This document shows, in pieces, positions 51,868-64,000 of a stretch of DNA of 64,000 nucleotides. The stretch's first letter is position 1. The number at the start of each line of letters is the position of its first letter. The stretch spans positions 44,704 through 108,703 of the forward strand of contig NZ_AFJI01000023.1 of NCBI RefSeq assembly GCF_000264785.1, in the 5' to 3' direction. Source of the DNA: Edwardsiella ictaluri ATCC 33202 (GTDB taxonomy: Bacteria; Pseudomonadota; Gammaproteobacteria; Enterobacterales; Enterobacteriaceae). The notes under the pieces were generated by a model. The model saw only the letters and a list, made by a program, of their open reading frames with translations, ran no database searches and was not told where the DNA came from. A program made the position numbers and the translations under genes.

Positions 51868-53796
51868 TCAGGCGTTATCGCTCTCCGTGAAGGCGCGGGA
51901 CATCGCTTCGAGCTGCTCCTGCGCATCGAGCCAGCACAGCTCCGCCTCTTCCAGACCGAGCTTGGCCTGACTTTGGCACTGCAGAATGTCGTTTAGCTCC
52001 TCTTTACGCGCCGGATCGTACAGCGCGCTGTCGGCGAGGCGTTCCTCCAGAGTATTGAGCTGGGCGCTCAGGGTCTCCATACGCTTTTCCTGCGCGGCGA
52101 TCTGCTTGCGCAGCGGCTGAGTCTGGCTGCGGAACTCAGCCTCGCGCCGCTTCTGATCCTTTCTGGCCTGGGCGCTGTTGGTCGTTTGCGCGCCATCCTG
52201 ATCCGCCGGCGCCTGGTTTTCCTGGCGCTGCAGATCGATCATCCAGCGCTGGTAGTCGTCCAGATCACCGGCGAACGGCTCGACCTGGCCGTCGTGCACC
52301 AGATAGAGATCGTCGGTGGTGGATCGCAGCAGATGGCGATCGTGCGAGACCACCACCAGCGCGCCCTCGAAATCGATCAGCGCTTCGGTTAGCGCCTGGC
52401 GCATGTCCAGATCCAGATGGTTGGTCGGTTCGTCGAGCAGCAGCAGGTTCGGACGCTGCCAGACGATCAGCGCCAGTACCAGGCGCGCCTTCTCGCCGCC
52501 GGAAAAGCGCGCGGTCGCCTCGCTGACTTTATCGCCGTTAAAACCGAAGCCCCCTAAATAGTCGCGCAGCTGCTGTTCGCTCTCCTGCGGCGCCAGGCGG
52601 GCTAAGTGCTGCAGTGGCGATTCGTCGGCGCGAAGATACTCTAGCTGATGCTGGGCGAAGTATCCCAGACGAACGCCCTTGGCCAGCCCGACCTCCCCCT
52701 GCTGCGGCGCTAGCTCGCCGGCCAGCAGCTTGATCAGGGTGGACTTACCGGCGCCGTTACGTCCCAGCAGACCGATGCGCGAACCGGGTACCAGGTTGAG
52801 CTTAATCGAGGCGAGTACGGTGCGCTCGCCGTAGCCGGCGCTGACGTGCTCCATACGCAGCAGCGGCGTCGGCAGGCTTTCCGGCGCGCGGAAGCTGAAG
52901 TGGAACGGGTTATCGACGTGGGCCGGCGCGATGCGCTCCATGCGTTCCAGCATTTTTACCCGGCTCTGCGCCTGCTTGGCCTTACTGGCCTTGGCCTTGA
53001 AGCGGTCGATATAGCTTTGCAGATGGGCGATACGCTGCTGCTGGCTCTGATACATCGCCTGCTGCTGCGCCAGTTTCCCGGCGCGCTGCAGTTCGAAAGA
53101 GGAGTAGTTTCCGCTGTATTCAAACAGCTGCTGCTGTTCGATATGTACAATTTTGTCCACGATAGGATCGAGGAAGTCACGGTCGTGTGAAATCAGGATC
53201 AGTGTGCCCGGATAGCTTTTCAGCCAGCGCTCCAGCCAGATCACCGCGTCCAGATCCAGGTGGTTGGTCGGTTCGTCGAGCAGCAGCAGATCGGAGCGGC
53301 ACAGCAGCGCCTGTGCCAGGTTCAGGCGCATGCGCCAGCCGCCGGAGAAGGATCTCACCGGCTGCATGAGCTGTTCCTGGCTGAAGCCGAGGCCGTGCAG
53401 CAGACTGGAGGCGCGGGCGCGAATGGTCCAGGCGGCAATGGCGTCCAGCTTGCCGTGGATCAGCGCGATCGTGTTGCCATCGTTACGCTGGTTGGCATCA
53501 TCGAGCTGCTGCTCCAGCTGGCGGAACTCGCGATCGCCGTCGAGCACATATTCCAGCGCCGGCGTTTCCAGCGCCGGCGTCTCCTGGTTAACCCAGGCCA
53601 TGGCCCAGTTGCCGGGCAGGGTCAGATTACCGCCGTCGGCGCTCAGCTCATTTTTCAACAGCGCCAGCAGCGTTGATTTCCCACAGCCATTTTTGCCGAC
53701 CAGGCCCACCTTTTGGCCGGGGTTGATCGTTGCCGAGGCATTGTCCAGCAGCACCCGGGTGCCGCGACGAATTTGGAGCGATGAGAAAACAATCAT
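51868..53796 (-). CDS. yheS: ABC-F family ATPase YheS
   Basis: A 642-residue soluble protein with two ABC ATPase domains and no membrane segments, as in ABC-F translation factors. Walker A motifs are GKNGCGKST (about residues 34-42) and GRNGAGKST (about 347-355); signature motifs SFSGGWRMR and FSGGEKARL are present. A charged linker joins the domains, and a coiled-coil tail follows residue 540. It is close to E. coli YheS (637 residues), a ribosome-associated protein. It is divergent from kefG. Confidence 0.94.
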   Translation of the reverse strand: MIVFSSLQIRRGTRVLLDNASATINPGQKVGLVGKNGCGKSTLLALLKNELSADGGNLTLPGNWAMAWVNQETPALETPALEYVLDGDREFRQLEQQLDDANQRNDGNTIALIHGKLDAIAAWTIRARASSLLHGLGFSQEQLMQPVRSFSGGWRMRLNLAQALLCRSDLLLLDEPTNHLDLDAVIWLERWLKSYPGTLILISHDRDFLDPIVDKIVHIEQQQLFEYSGNYSSFELQRAGKLAQQQAMYQSQQQRIAHLQSYIDRFKAKASKAKQAQSRVKMLERMERIAPAHVDNPFHFSFRAPESLPTPLLRMEHVSAGYGERTVLASIKLNLVPGSRIGLLGRNGAGKSTLIKLLAGELAPQQGEVGLAKGVRLGYFAQHQLEYLRADESPLQHLARLAPQESEQQLRDYLGGFGFNGDKVSEATARFSGGEKARLVLALIVWQRPNLLLLDEPTNHLDLDMRQALTEALIDFEGALVVVSHDRHLLRSTTDDLYLVHDGQVEPFAGDLDDYQRWMIDLQRQENQAPADQDGAQTTNSAQARKDQKRREAEFRSQTQPLRKQIAAQEKRMETLSAQLNTLEERLADSALYDPARKEELNDILQCQSQAKLGLEEAELCWLDAQEQLEAMSRAFTESDNA

Positions 53797-53955
53797 AAAG
53801 CGTCGTCTATTGAGTGTGTGTTAAATTGGCGTTGTGGCGACGTAAATAACGCGGCGGGCTAATGGCGATGTGCGGCGTTATTCCGTCATTCAGGGTCGCA
53901 TGGTAGCTGAAAAGTCCGGCAATGACGACGTCCGGACGCACGAGGAGAAGGAAGC

Positions 53956-54516
53956 ATGGCGTACCCGCCGAAGGTGTTACTGATTTATGCCCATCCCGAG
54001 TCACCGTCATCGGTGGCCAATCAGCTGCTGCTGCAGGCCGCCCGGCGCCGGAGTAACGTGACGGTGCATGACCTGTATGCCCACTATCCGGATTTTTTTA
54101 TTGATATTCATCATGAGCAGCATTTGCTACGCAACCATCAGGTCATTGTGTTTCAACACCCCCTGTATAATTACAGTTGTCCGGCCCTGCTTAAAGAGTG
54201 GCTGGATCGCGTGTTAGCGCGCGGTTTCGCCAGCGGCGTGGGGGGGGATGCCCTGCGTGATAAGTATTGGCGTTCGGTGGTCACTACCGGCGAGCCTGAG
54301 GGAGCCTATCAGTTGGGTGGCTATAATCATTACACCATGGGCGAGGTATTGCGTCCGTTTGAGCTCACGGCGCTGCGCTGCCATATGCGCTGGCTGGCGC
54401 CGCTGACGATCTATTGGGCGCGGCGCCAGAAGTTGGAGATGTTGCACGCTCAGGCGCATGACTATGCCGAATGGTTAGCGGCGCCGCTGCCCACCGGAGA
54501 TGATGATGAACGCTGA
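53956..54516 (+). CDS. kefG: Glutathione-regulated K+ efflux ancillary protein KefG
   Basis: A 186-residue flavodoxin-like quinone reductase-fold protein (VLLIYAHPE, then [21 protein letters not shown]). It binds KefB and is needed for its full activity in response to electrophile-glutathione adducts. It overlaps kefB, so the pair is translationally coupled, as in E. coli. Confidence 0.94.
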   Translation: MAYPPKVLLIYAHPESPSSVANQLLLQAARRRSNVTVHDLYAHYPDFFIDIHHEQHLLRNHQVIVFQHPLYNYSCPALLKEWLDRVLARGFASGVGGDALRDKYWRSVVTTGEPEGAYQLGGYNHYTMGEVLRPFELTALRCHMRWLAPLTIYWARRQKLEMLHAQAHDYAEWLAAPLPTGDDDER

Positions 54517-56332
54517 ACCCTCCCTGCTGTCGGCGGTGGTGCTGTTTTTGTTTGCTGCAGTGCTGGCGGTGCCCATCGCCCGCCGCTTGGGCATCGGCGC
54601 CGTGCTCGGCTTTTTGATCGCCGGGATTGCTATCGGCCCCTGGGGTATCGGTCTGATCCGGGATGTGGAGGAGATCCTGCACTTCTCGGAGATGGGCGTG
54701 GTCTTCCTGCTGTTTATCATCGGGTTGGAGCTGAATCCGGGCAAGCTGTGGCGCCTGCGGCAGCTGATCTTCGGCGCCGGCGCCGCCCAGCTGCTGCTGA
54801 GCGCGCTGCTGCTTGGTGGGTTGTTGGTCGCCAGCGGGTTTGCCTGGCAGGCAGCGGTCATTGGCGGGATTGGTCTGGCCATGTCGTCTACGGCCATGGC
54901 GCTGCAGCTGATGCGCGAAAAGGGGATGAACCGCAATCAGGGTGGCCGCCTCGGGTTTGCGGTGCTGCTGTTCCAGGATATCGCCGTCGTGCCGGCGCTG
55001 GCGCTGATGCCGATCTTGGCCGGGGGAGCCGATCACGCCATCAGCTGGGGGCACATTGCGCTGAAGCTCGGTGCGCTGGCCGGTATCTGGGTCGGCGGAC
55101 GGCTGCTGCTGCGCCCGCTGTTTCACTATATCGCCGCCACCGGCGTGCGTGAAATCTTTACCGCTGCGGCGCTGTTGGTGGTGCTCGGCTCCGCGCTCCT
55201 GATGGATATGCTGGGTTTTTCAATGGCGCTGGGGACCTTTATCGCCGGGGTGCTGTTGGCAGAGAGCGAGTTCCAGCACGAACTTGAGATCGCCATTGAG
55301 CCCTTTAAGGGACTGTTGCTGGGGCTGTTTTTTATTTCGGTCGGTATGGCGCTCAATCTGGGTGTGCTGTATGCCTACTGGGCGCAGATCCTGGCCGCAG
55401 TCGTTGCGCTGGTGATGGTCAAAAGCGCTGTGCTGTATCTGTTGGCGCGATTGTCGCGGATACGCAGCGCGGTGCGGTTGCAGTTTTCGGCGGTGCTCAG
55501 CCAGGGGGGGGAGTTTGCCTTTGTGTTGTTTTCCGCCGCCGCCGCCCAGCACCTGCTGAGTGCCCAGCAGAGCGCGATGCTGCTGGTGGTGGTGACGCTG
55601 TCGATGGTGACCACTCCACTGCTGATGCAGGCGCTCGATCGCTTGTTGGCCCAGCGGCTGAACCCGGCGGAGGAGAGTGCAGAAAAACCCTATGTCGCCG
55701 ATGATGAGCCGCAGGTGATCTTGGTTGGCTTTGGCCGTTTTGGCCAGGTTATCGGTCGGCTGCTGATGGCCAATCAGACGCGGGTCACCGTACTGGAGCG
55801 CGATGTCAGCGTGGTCAGCATGATGCGCCGCTACGGTTATAAGGTGTATTACGGCGATGCCACCCACCTGGATCTGCTGCATGCGGCTGGAGCGACACGG
55901 GCGGAGGCTATCGTCATCACCTGTAATGAGCCGGAGGAGACTATGGCGGTGGTTCGTTTGTGTCAACAGCACTTTCCACAGCTGCGCATTCTGGCGCGCG
56001 CCCGCGGGCGGGTCGAGGCCCACGAGCTGCTGCAGGCCGGTGTGACGCAGTTTAGCCGGGAGACCTTTTCCAGTGCGCTGGATCTGGGGCGTAAAACCTT
56101 GATTGAAACTGGAGTGCACCCGCATCAGGCCTATCGGGCCCAGCAGCATTTCCGCCGTTTGGACATGCGCATGCTGTACGAGCTGATGCCGCATCGGCAA
56201 GGGGATATCGCGCAAATTTCCCGCATTCGCGAGGCGCGACGTGAGCTGGAGGAGATCTTTCAGCGCGAGATGCTGCATGAGCAGTATCAAATGAATAGCT
56301 GGGATGAAGAGTGGCCGGAGGATGAGGCGTGA
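54506..56332 (+). CDS. kefB: Glutathione-regulated potassium efflux antiporter KefB
   Basis: A 608-residue inner-membrane K+/H+ antiporter. The first 380 residues form the CPA2 transport domain with many hydrophobic segments ([20 protein letters not shown]). A Rossmann-type RCK (TrkA-N) domain follows ([17 protein letters not shown], about residues 400-420) and binds glutathione or its adducts. Three ATG codons are adjacent at 54500-54508; the third is best spaced from the GGAG at 54496. The stop overlaps yheV. Confidence 0.94.
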   Translation: MNAEPSLLSAVVLFLFAAVLAVPIARRLGIGAVLGFLIAGIAIGPWGIGLIRDVEEILHFSEMGVVFLLFIIGLELNPGKLWRLRQLIFGAGAAQLLLSALLLGGLLVASGFAWQAAVIGGIGLAMSSTAMALQLMREKGMNRNQGGRLGFAVLLFQDIAVVPALALMPILAGGADHAISWGHIALKLGALAGIWVGGRLLLRPLFHYIAATGVREIFTAAALLVVLGSALLMDMLGFSMALGTFIAGVLLAESEFQHELEIAIEPFKGLLLGLFFISVGMALNLGVLYAYWAQILAAVVALVMVKSAVLYLLARLSRIRSAVRLQFSAVLSQGGEFAFVLFSAAAAQHLLSAQQSAMLLVVVTLSMVTTPLLMQALDRLLAQRLNPAEESAEKPYVADDEPQVILVGFGRFGQVIGRLLMANQTRVTVLERDVSVVSMMRRYGYKVYYGDATHLDLLHAAGATRAEAIVITCNEPEETMAVVRLCQQHFPQLRILARARGRVEAHELLQAGVTQFSRETFSSALDLGRKTLIETGVHPHQAYRAQQHFRRLDMRMLYELMPHRQGDIAQISRIREARRELEEIFQREMLHEQYQMNSWDEEWPEDEA

Positions 56333-56505
56333 AGAAGCGATTTATTGCCGGAGCGTGCTGCCCCGTCTGTCATGCCATGGATAGTCTGGTGCTGTGGCAG
56401 GTTAATGAGCATGAGCAGATGCAGTGCGTGCGCTGTGGCCATAGGATAACGCCATCGGCACAGGCGCCTGCATCCGAACGGATCATTGGCCGTTTTAAAC
56501 CTTGA
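56329..56505 (+). CDS. yheV: YheV family putative zinc ribbon protein
   Basis: A 58-residue protein starting with GTG inside the kefB stop region (GTGA overlap). The N-terminus [18 protein letters not shown] matches E. coli YheV (KRFIAGAKCPACQAQDS). The two pairs CPVC and CVRC (residues 11-14 and 33-36) probably bind one zinc ion. The C-terminus ends in IIGRFKP, like the IGIFHP end of E. coli. The function is unknown. It is the third gene of kefG-kefB-yheV. Confidence 0.9.
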   Translation: MKKRFIAGACCPVCHAMDSLVLWQVNEHEQMQCVRCGHRITPSAQAPASERIIGRFKP

Positions 56506-56612
56506 GGGGATAAAGTGGGTGGGCGGTGCAGCTTTTTTTATTCTGAACCGTACAGTGGCGCGAAATTCCGCTACAATCCGCTCGGATTCAGTTTCAAACG
56601 CTAGGAGATATC

Positions 56613-57224
56613 ATGAAAGTAGCTAAAGACCTGGTGGTCAGTCTGGCCTATCAGGTGCGTACGGAAGACGGAGTATTGGTTGATGAGTCTCCGGTGTCAG
56701 CACCGCTGGACTACCTGCACGGCCATGGCTCTCTGATTGCCGGCCTGGAAAAAGCGCTGGAAGGCCACGTCGTTGGCGATCGTTTCGACGTGCATGTTCC
56801 GGCTAATGATGCCTACGGCCAGTATGATGACAACCTGGTACAGCGTGTACCGAAGGATGTCTTCATGGGGGTTGACGAGCTGCAGGTTGGCATGCGTTTC
56901 CTGGCGGAAACCGATCAGGGCCCGGTACCGGTCGAAATTACCGAAGTGGGTGATGACTATGTTGTGGTTGACGGCAACCACATGCTGGCTGGCCAGAATC
57001 TGAACTTCAATGTGGAAGTGGTTGCCCTGCGTGAAGCGACTGCTGAAGAGCTGGAGCATGGTCATGTTCACGGTGCTCACGATCACCACGGCGAATGTTG
57101 CGGTGGGCATGGTAACGGCGAAGGTGAGTGCTGTGGCGGCCATGACCACGATCATGAGCACGCAGAAGGTGACACCTGCTGCGGCGGTCAGGGTAAAGGT
57201 CACGGCGGCTGTGGCTGCCATTGA
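56613..57224 (+). CDS. slyD: FKBP-type peptidyl-prolyl isomerase SlyD
   Basis: A 203-residue cytoplasmic isomerase and metallochaperone. The FKBP domain with its inserted flap occupies residues 1-150. The C-terminal tail from about 150 is a metal-binding run of His and Cys (HGAHDHHGECCGGHG, ending GCGCH) that delivers nickel to hydrogenase maturation proteins. The phage phiX174 lysis role is known from E. coli. It has an AGGAG site and is convergent with slyX. Confidence 0.96.
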   Translation: MKVAKDLVVSLAYQVRTEDGVLVDESPVSAPLDYLHGHGSLIAGLEKALEGHVVGDRFDVHVPANDAYGQYDDNLVQRVPKDVFMGVDELQVGMRFLAETDQGPVPVEITEVGDDYVVVDGNHMLAGQNLNFNVEVVALREATAEELEHGHVHGAHDHHGECCGGHGNGEGECCGGHDHDHEHAEGDTCCGGQGKGHGGCGCH

Positions 57225-57234
57225 TTGCCCCTGT

Positions 57235-57262
57235 AAAAAAGCGGTCAGATGACCGCTTTTTT
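57235..57262. terminator. Bidirectional terminator between slyD and slyX
   Basis: AAAAAAGCGGTCA and TGACCGCTTTTTT form a long stem with a short loop, giving a T-run on both strands between the convergent genes. It lies 10 bases after the slyD stop codon and about 20 after that of slyX. Confidence 0.93.
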
Positions 57263-57282
57263 ATTTTCTGTACCGCGCCGTC

Positions 57283-57516
57283 TCAGTAGTGGGGGGGGGG
57301 CGTCTCTTCCGACGGATGCGCCATCATCGAGGGTTGCACGGCCCTGAATTTGTCGATCAGCAGGCGTATTTGCTCGCGGTATTTCCCTACCTCTAACTGT
57401 AGCGCGATCACCGTCTGGTTAAGATCCTCTATCGTGATCTCCTGAAAAGCGATCCGACTCTCCATCTGTTCCAGACGGCTCTCCAGATCATTCAGCCCGT
57501 TGGACGATGACTTCAT
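57283..57516 (-). CDS. slyX: SlyX family protein, with 10-base C tract at the 3' end
   Basis: A 77-residue coiled-coil protein of unknown function ([24 protein letters not shown], then a helical stretch and the conserved C-terminal EETPPPHY). Length and ends match E. coli SlyX (72 residues). The PPPH codons are written as an uninterrupted run of ten C on the coding strand (57291-57300), a slippage-prone tract. It lies between slyD and fkpA on the opposite strand. Confidence 0.93.
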   Translation of the reverse strand: MKSSSNGLNDLESRLEQMESRIAFQEITIEDLNQTVIALQLEVGKYREQIRLLIDKFRAVQPSMMAHPSEETPPPHY

Positions 57517-57649
57517 AAAAAATTCCTCTATTTTCCGATTATTGCATTCTTGCTCTTTCTTGAATACGCCTGGATGGGGCGATGAGTGGACTATGGTAGC
57601 GCGAATTGTATGGATCTGCGTAGTCGTCTACCCTATCACAGTGTCACTA

Positions 57650-57677
57650 GAAACTTTTTTACGTAATACAGGTCTGA
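57650..57677 (+). promoter_or_regulatory. Sigma-E type promoter of fkpA
   Basis: GAAACTT at 57650-57656 and GTCTGA at 57672-57677, separated by 15 bases, match the RpoE consensus (GGAACTT, about 15-16 bases, TCTGA-type -10). It is 114 bases upstream of fkpA, which belongs to the envelope-stress regulon in E. coli. Confidence 0.72.
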
Positions 57678-57791
57678 ATTTACACTGTATGCTGGCTTAT
57701 TGATTGTTTTCTGGTAAGAGCGCCAGCTATAGTAGCCCTGTACTGTTGCTCATCGTGATTTAAGGCAAGTGCCTTAATTTTGGAGAAATGG

Positions 57792-58622
57792 ATGAAATCT
57801 TTTTTTAAAGTTACCGCGCTGGCCACGACCATGGCTCTGGCGCTGAACGCATCGGCGTTTGCAGCGGACGCAACCAAGGCGGCTACAGCCGCACCGACTG
57901 CCGCCAATAGCCAGTTCAAGAATGACGATCAGCAGGCTGCTTACGCACTGGGCGCCTCTCTGGGTCGTTATATGGACAACTCACTAAAAGAGCAAGAGAA
58001 GTTGGGTATCAAGCTGGATAAAGATCAGCTGATCGCCGGGGTACAGGATGCATTTGCCGGTAAGAGCAAACTGAGCGATCAGCAGGTCGAACAGACGCTG
58101 CAGTCTTTCGAGAGCCGAGTGAAGAATGCTGCTCAGGCGAAGATGGAGCAGGAAGCCAAAGAAAACGCTGAGGCAGGGCAGAGGTTCCGTGCAGAGTTTG
58201 CCAAAGAGAAAGGGGTGAAGACCACCGCCAGCGGCCTGATGTATCTGGTTCAGAAAGAGGGGACCGGGCCTGCACCGACGGACAGCGATACCGTGGTGGT
58301 GAACTATAAGGGTTCGCTGATTAACGGTACCGAGTTCGATAACTCCTACAGCCGCGGTGAACCGCTCTCCTTCCGCTTGGACGGGGTGATCCCGGGTTGG
58401 ACCGAAGGTCTGAAGCTCATCAAGAAAGGTGGTAAAATCAAGCTGGTTATCCCGCCGGATCTGGCCTACGGTAAAACCGGTGTTCCGGGGATCCCGGCTA
58501 ACTCTACGCTGGTCTTCGAGGTTGAGCTGCTGGACGTGAAGCCGGCGGTGAAGGCGGATGCTGCGCCGGGTGCGAAAGACAAAGCCGCTGCCGCGACATC
58601 TGCTAAATAAATTGTGCATTGA
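57792..58622 (+). CDS. fkpA: Periplasmic FKBP-type isomerase and chaperone FkpA
   Basis: A 272-residue exported protein; the reading frame closes at the TAA at 58608-58610 and the end given here should be read as 58610. The signal peptide (residues 1-25, cleaved at AFA-AD) precedes a helical dimerisation domain (residues 40-125) and a C-terminal FKBP domain (VVVNYKGSLINGTEFDNSY, VIPGWTEGLKLIKKGGK). It combines proline isomerase and chaperone activity. The ATG at 57792 follows GGAG with a 6-base spacer; the frame begins slightly earlier at a TTG. Confidence 0.93.
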
Positions 58623-58627
58623 TTAGA

Positions 58628-58659
58628 CCCCCTGATGGCGCCGCTCTCAGGGGGTTTTT
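58628..58659 (+). terminator. Rho-independent terminator after fkpA
   Basis: CCCCCTGA and TCAGGGGG form an 8-bp stem with an 11-base loop and are followed by five T residues, 18 bases after the fkpA stop codon. Confidence 0.93.
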
Positions 58660-58815
58660 GTTGCCTGTCTGCATCGCCTGCGGGTAAAAAGGCATTTACC
58701 TTGGCACCATCAAGGATTTAAATAGAGCGTCTTTGCTAAAATTTTTTAAAAATTACGCTATTTTTTCCGTGCCCGTCAGGGATGGATGAGTCTTATTCGA
58801 CGATGGGAGTGGTTA

Positions 58816-59532
58816 ATGTCAAATACGCTTGTTACGGCTGATATCAGTGAGCTGGATCTGTTGGATGAACGTCCTTTCAACCTACTAGATCAGACGATCC
58901 TTAAATCCTACGAGGCCGTGGTGGATGGACTGGCGATGCTGATCGGCCCGCACTGTGAGATAGTCCTGCACTCGCTGGAGGATCTGAAGTGCTCAGCGGT
59001 ACGTATTGCCAATGGTGAGCACACCGGGCGTAAAATTGGCTCCCCGATAACCGATCTGGCCCTGCGCATGCTGCACGATATGGCCGGAGAAGACAGCAGT
59101 GTCTCGCGCGCCTATTTTACCCGAGCCAAAAGTGGCGATTTGATGAAGTCGGTAACCATCGCTATCCGCAATCAAGAGCAGCGGGTAATCGGCCTGCTGT
59201 GTATTAACATGAATCTGGATGTGCCGTTCTCTCAGATCATGGAGACATTTATCCCCAAAGCGACCCAGGAGGTCTCTTCGGCGGTGAACTTTGCCTCATC
59301 TGTTGATGAACTGGTGGCCCAGACGCTGGAGTACACCATCGAAGAGGTAAATGCTGACCGAACGGTATCCAATAATGCCAAGAATCGTCAGATTGTGTTT
59401 ACTCTACATGAGAAGGGGATCTTTGACATCAAGGATGCGATCAACCAGGTGGCTGATCGCCTGAATATATCCAAGCATACGGTTTATCTCTACATTCGCC
59501 AGTTTAAGAACGGCGATGTGCAGGGTAACTGA
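58816..59532 (+). CDS. yheO: PAS and helix-turn-helix transcriptional regulator YheO
   Basis: A 238-residue regulator. The N-terminal YheO-type PAS-like domain (ILKSYEAVVDGLAMLIGPHCEIVLHSL) is followed by a C-terminal helix-turn-helix (VADRLNISKHTVYLYIRQFK). Such proteins are known from E. coli YheO and Haemophilus TfoX-independent regulators; targets are not established. The start at 58816 has GGAG 7 bases upstream and matches the E. coli length; an earlier ATG at 58786 is also possible. It leads the yheO-tusDCB series. Confidence 0.93.
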   Translation: MSNTLVTADISELDLLDERPFNLLDQTILKSYEAVVDGLAMLIGPHCEIVLHSLEDLKCSAVRIANGEHTGRKIGSPITDLALRMLHDMAGEDSSVSRAYFTRAKSGDLMKSVTIAIRNQEQRVIGLLCINMNLDVPFSQIMETFIPKATQEVSSAVNFASSVDELVAQTLEYTIEEVNADRTVSNNAKNRQIVFTLHEKGIFDIKDAINQVADRLNISKHTVYLYIRQFKNGDVQGN

Positions 59533-59535
59533 GCC

Positions 59536-59925
59536 ATGCTGAGCTACTCTCTGGTCGTGAATGGACCTCCCTACGGTACGCAGGCGGCTAGCAGCGCCTA
59601 TCAGTTCGCCCTCGCACTGCTGGCGGCAGGACATACGCTTCACAGCGTTTTCTTTTACCGTGAAGGGGTGCTCAACGCCAATCAGCTGACGCAGCCGGCG
59701 GCGGATGAGTTTGATCTGGTGCGGGCCTGGCAGAAACTATCACAGCAGCATGGCGTGACACTGAATGTCTGCGTCGCCGCCGCGCTGCGCCGCGGCGTTG
59801 TATCGGCAGAGGCGGCCGAACGGCAAGGGGTGACATCGGGCAATCTGCAGCCCGGTTTTACGCTGAGTGGTCTGGGTGCGTTGGCGGAAGCGATGCTGGT
59901 GTGCGATCGCACGATGCAGTTTTAG
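59536..59925 (+). CDS. tusD: tRNA 2-thiouridine synthesizing protein TusD
   Basis: A 129-residue DsrE-fold subunit of the TusBCD complex. The active cysteine that takes persulfide sulfur from TusA is Cys79 ([13 protein letters not shown]). The complex passes sulfur via TusE to MnmA for 2-thiouridine at the tRNA wobble position. It starts 3 bases after yheO. Confidence 0.96.
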   Translation: MLSYSLVVNGPPYGTQAASSAYQFALALLAAGHTLHSVFFYREGVLNANQLTQPAADEFDLVRAWQKLSQQHGVTLNVCVAAALRRGVVSAEAAERQGVTSGNLQPGFTLSGLGALAEAMLVCDRTMQF

Positions 59926-59933
59926 GGGGAGAG

Positions 59934-60293
59934 ATGAGACGGCTTGCCTTTGTTTTTACCCAATCCCCCCATACGACGAGCGCTGGGCGAGAAGGGCTGG
60001 ATGCACTGCTTGCGGCCTCTGCATTCTGCGAGGATATTGCCGTATTTTTTATCGGCGATGCGGTTTTCCAACTGCTGCCTGACCAGCAGCCGTCGGCTAT
60101 TCTGGCGCGCGATTATATTGCTACGTTTGGCGTGATGGCACTGTATGATATTGAGCAGATCTATCTGTGCGCTGCGTCGCTGGCCGAACGCGGGCTGAGT
60201 AGCAACGTCCGCTGGGTTATTCCTGCCGATGTGCTGGCGGCCGATGCGTTGCGCGCGCGTCTGGATGCGTGCGACGTCATTTTGACCTTTTAA
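59934..60293 (+). CDS. tusC: tRNA 2-thiouridine synthesizing protein TusC
   Basis: A 119-residue DsrF-like subunit of TusBCD, without the TusD-type sulfur-carrying cysteine. The start follows GGGGGAGAG; an in-frame ATG at 59901 lies within tusD. It begins 8 bases after tusD. Confidence 0.95.
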   Translation: MRRLAFVFTQSPHTTSAGREGLDALLAASAFCEDIAVFFIGDAVFQLLPDQQPSAILARDYIATFGVMALYDIEQIYLCAASLAERGLSSNVRWVIPADVLAADALRARLDACDVILTF

Positions 60294-60310
60294 TACCGGG
60301 GGGTTCTGCG

Positions 60311-60601
60311 ATGTTACATACCTTGACCCGATCAGCGCAGGGGGGCATCGATTTCACTGCGCTGGCGGCGTTGGTGCTCCCCGGTGATGCGCTGGTTCTG
60401 TTGCAGGATGGTGTACTGTGCGCGCTGATGGGCAGCGCCGGGCTGGCGGCACTGAACGCTATGCCGGTGACTCTGCATGTCTTGCGGGAGGATGTGCTGG
60501 CGCGGGGGCTGACAGCGTATGTCGCACCGGCGTGTCAGCTGATTGGCTATGGCGAATTTGTCGCGTTGAGCGAGGCGCATTCGCATCAGATGGCCTGGTG
60601 A
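60311..60601 (+). CDS. tusB: tRNA 2-thiouridine synthesizing protein TusB
   Basis: A 96-residue DsrH-like subunit of TusBCD (MLHTLTRSAQGGIDF at the start). It completes the heterohexamer with TusC and TusD. In E. coli this series also lies directly before rpsL. Confidence 0.94.
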   Translation: MLHTLTRSAQGGIDFTALAALVLPGDALVLLQDGVLCALMGSAGLAALNAMPVTLHVLREDVLARGLTAYVAPACQLIGYGEFVALSEAHSHQMAW

Positions 60602-60649
60602 CGGTACAGCCAGTGTTGACAGTATTGCGCCGAATATCTTGTATATTTC

Positions 60650-61713
<1,064 letters not shown>

Positions 61714-61799
61714 TATCATCGGTATGTTAGTCACCAAGCGGGCGCTTAAGCTTAAGTCGCCCGCTTTGGGTAACTTAACTTGAACGCCCTAGGATATAG

Positions 61800-63917
<2,118 letters not shown>

Positions 63918-63943
63918 GCCTCTGCTTTAACATATTGATCCCG

Positions 63944-63968
63944 CGCCCTCTCCTTCGGTGAGGGCGCA
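63944..63968 (+). other. Intra-operon hairpin between fusA and tuf
   Basis: GCGCCCTC and GAGGGCGC form an 8-bp stem with a 9-base loop between fusA and tuf. No T-run follows, so it is likely an RNA processing or stability element and not a full terminator. Confidence 0.5.
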
Positions 63969-63985
63969 AGATAAGGAATATAACC

Positions 63986-64000
63986 GTGTCTAAAGAAAAA
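63986..64000 (+). CDS. tuf: Elongation factor Tu (partial, first five codons)
   Basis: A GTG start preceded by AAGGAA is followed by codons for SKEK, the invariant N-terminus of enterobacterial EF-Tu. The rest is beyond the window. Position after fusA identifies the tufA copy. Confidence 0.9.

Overview
The window is a chromosomal segment of a GC-rich enterobacterium. Nearly every protein has a direct counterpart in the Escherichia coli nfuA-to-tufA region, in largely the same order. The differences (an octaheme sulfite-reductase-like cluster beside pckA, codBA in the usual nirBDC place, an inverted pabA, an ula regulon next to nfuA/bioH) point to a non-E. coli member of the Enterobacterales. 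An Edwardsiella-type (Hafniaceae) genome is my best guess; this is inferred from gene content and base composition and was not checked against a database. No rRNA, tRNA, CRISPR array, prophage or insertion sequence was recognised.

Layout. 1-6413: the L-ascorbate regulon, with ulaABCDEF leftward (ulaF cut by the window edge), divergent ulaG rightward, and the repressor gene ulaR behind ulaG. 6472-6906: an AT-rich orphan gene for an exported protein. 7146-9281: nfuA, gntX and divergent bioH. 9353-12324: ferrous iron uptake feoABC with two Fur-box-like sites upstream. 12927-18269: tex, greB, and divergent ompR-envZ. 18364-19983: pckA. 20261-24255: a four-gene respiratory cluster (periplasmic ferredoxin, cytochrome b, octaheme cytochrome c, exported rhodanese). 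24479-29692: hslO, hslR, yrfG, igaA and divergent nudE. 29693-30833: 1.1 kb without a recognisable gene. 30834-43264: mrcA and the rightward series hofMNOPQ, aroK, aroB, damX, dam, rpe, gph, trpS. 43332-51860: cysG, codBA, tsgA, ppiA, pabA, argD. 51868-60601: yheS, kefGB-yheV, slyD, slyX, fkpA, yheO, tusDCB. 60650-end: the str operon rpsL-rpsG-fusA-tuf (tuf cut by the window edge).

The most unusual content is the 20.3-24.3 kb cluster. Its 667-residue cytochrome has seven CXXCH sites and one CX15CH site. The CX15CH site is the hallmark of the copper-containing octaheme sulfite reductase MccA of Wolinella succinogenes and not of ordinary octaheme tetrathionate or nitrite reductases. Three cysteines lie outside the heme sites and outside the signal peptide, and could form a copper site. 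The partner genes look like a quinol-to-periplasm electron route built from a FdnI/PhsC-like cytochrome b and a four-cluster ferredoxin, not the NrfD-type membrane subunit of mcc/sir systems. No dedicated heme lyase gene is nearby.

Regulatory sites that can be read directly include tandem ARG boxes at argD, a PurR operator over the codBA promoter, a sigma-E promoter at fkpA, the str promoter, the 96-nt rpsL-rpsG spacer where S7 feedback acts in E. coli, and a cluster of TGATT/AATCA motifs between ulaA and ulaG.
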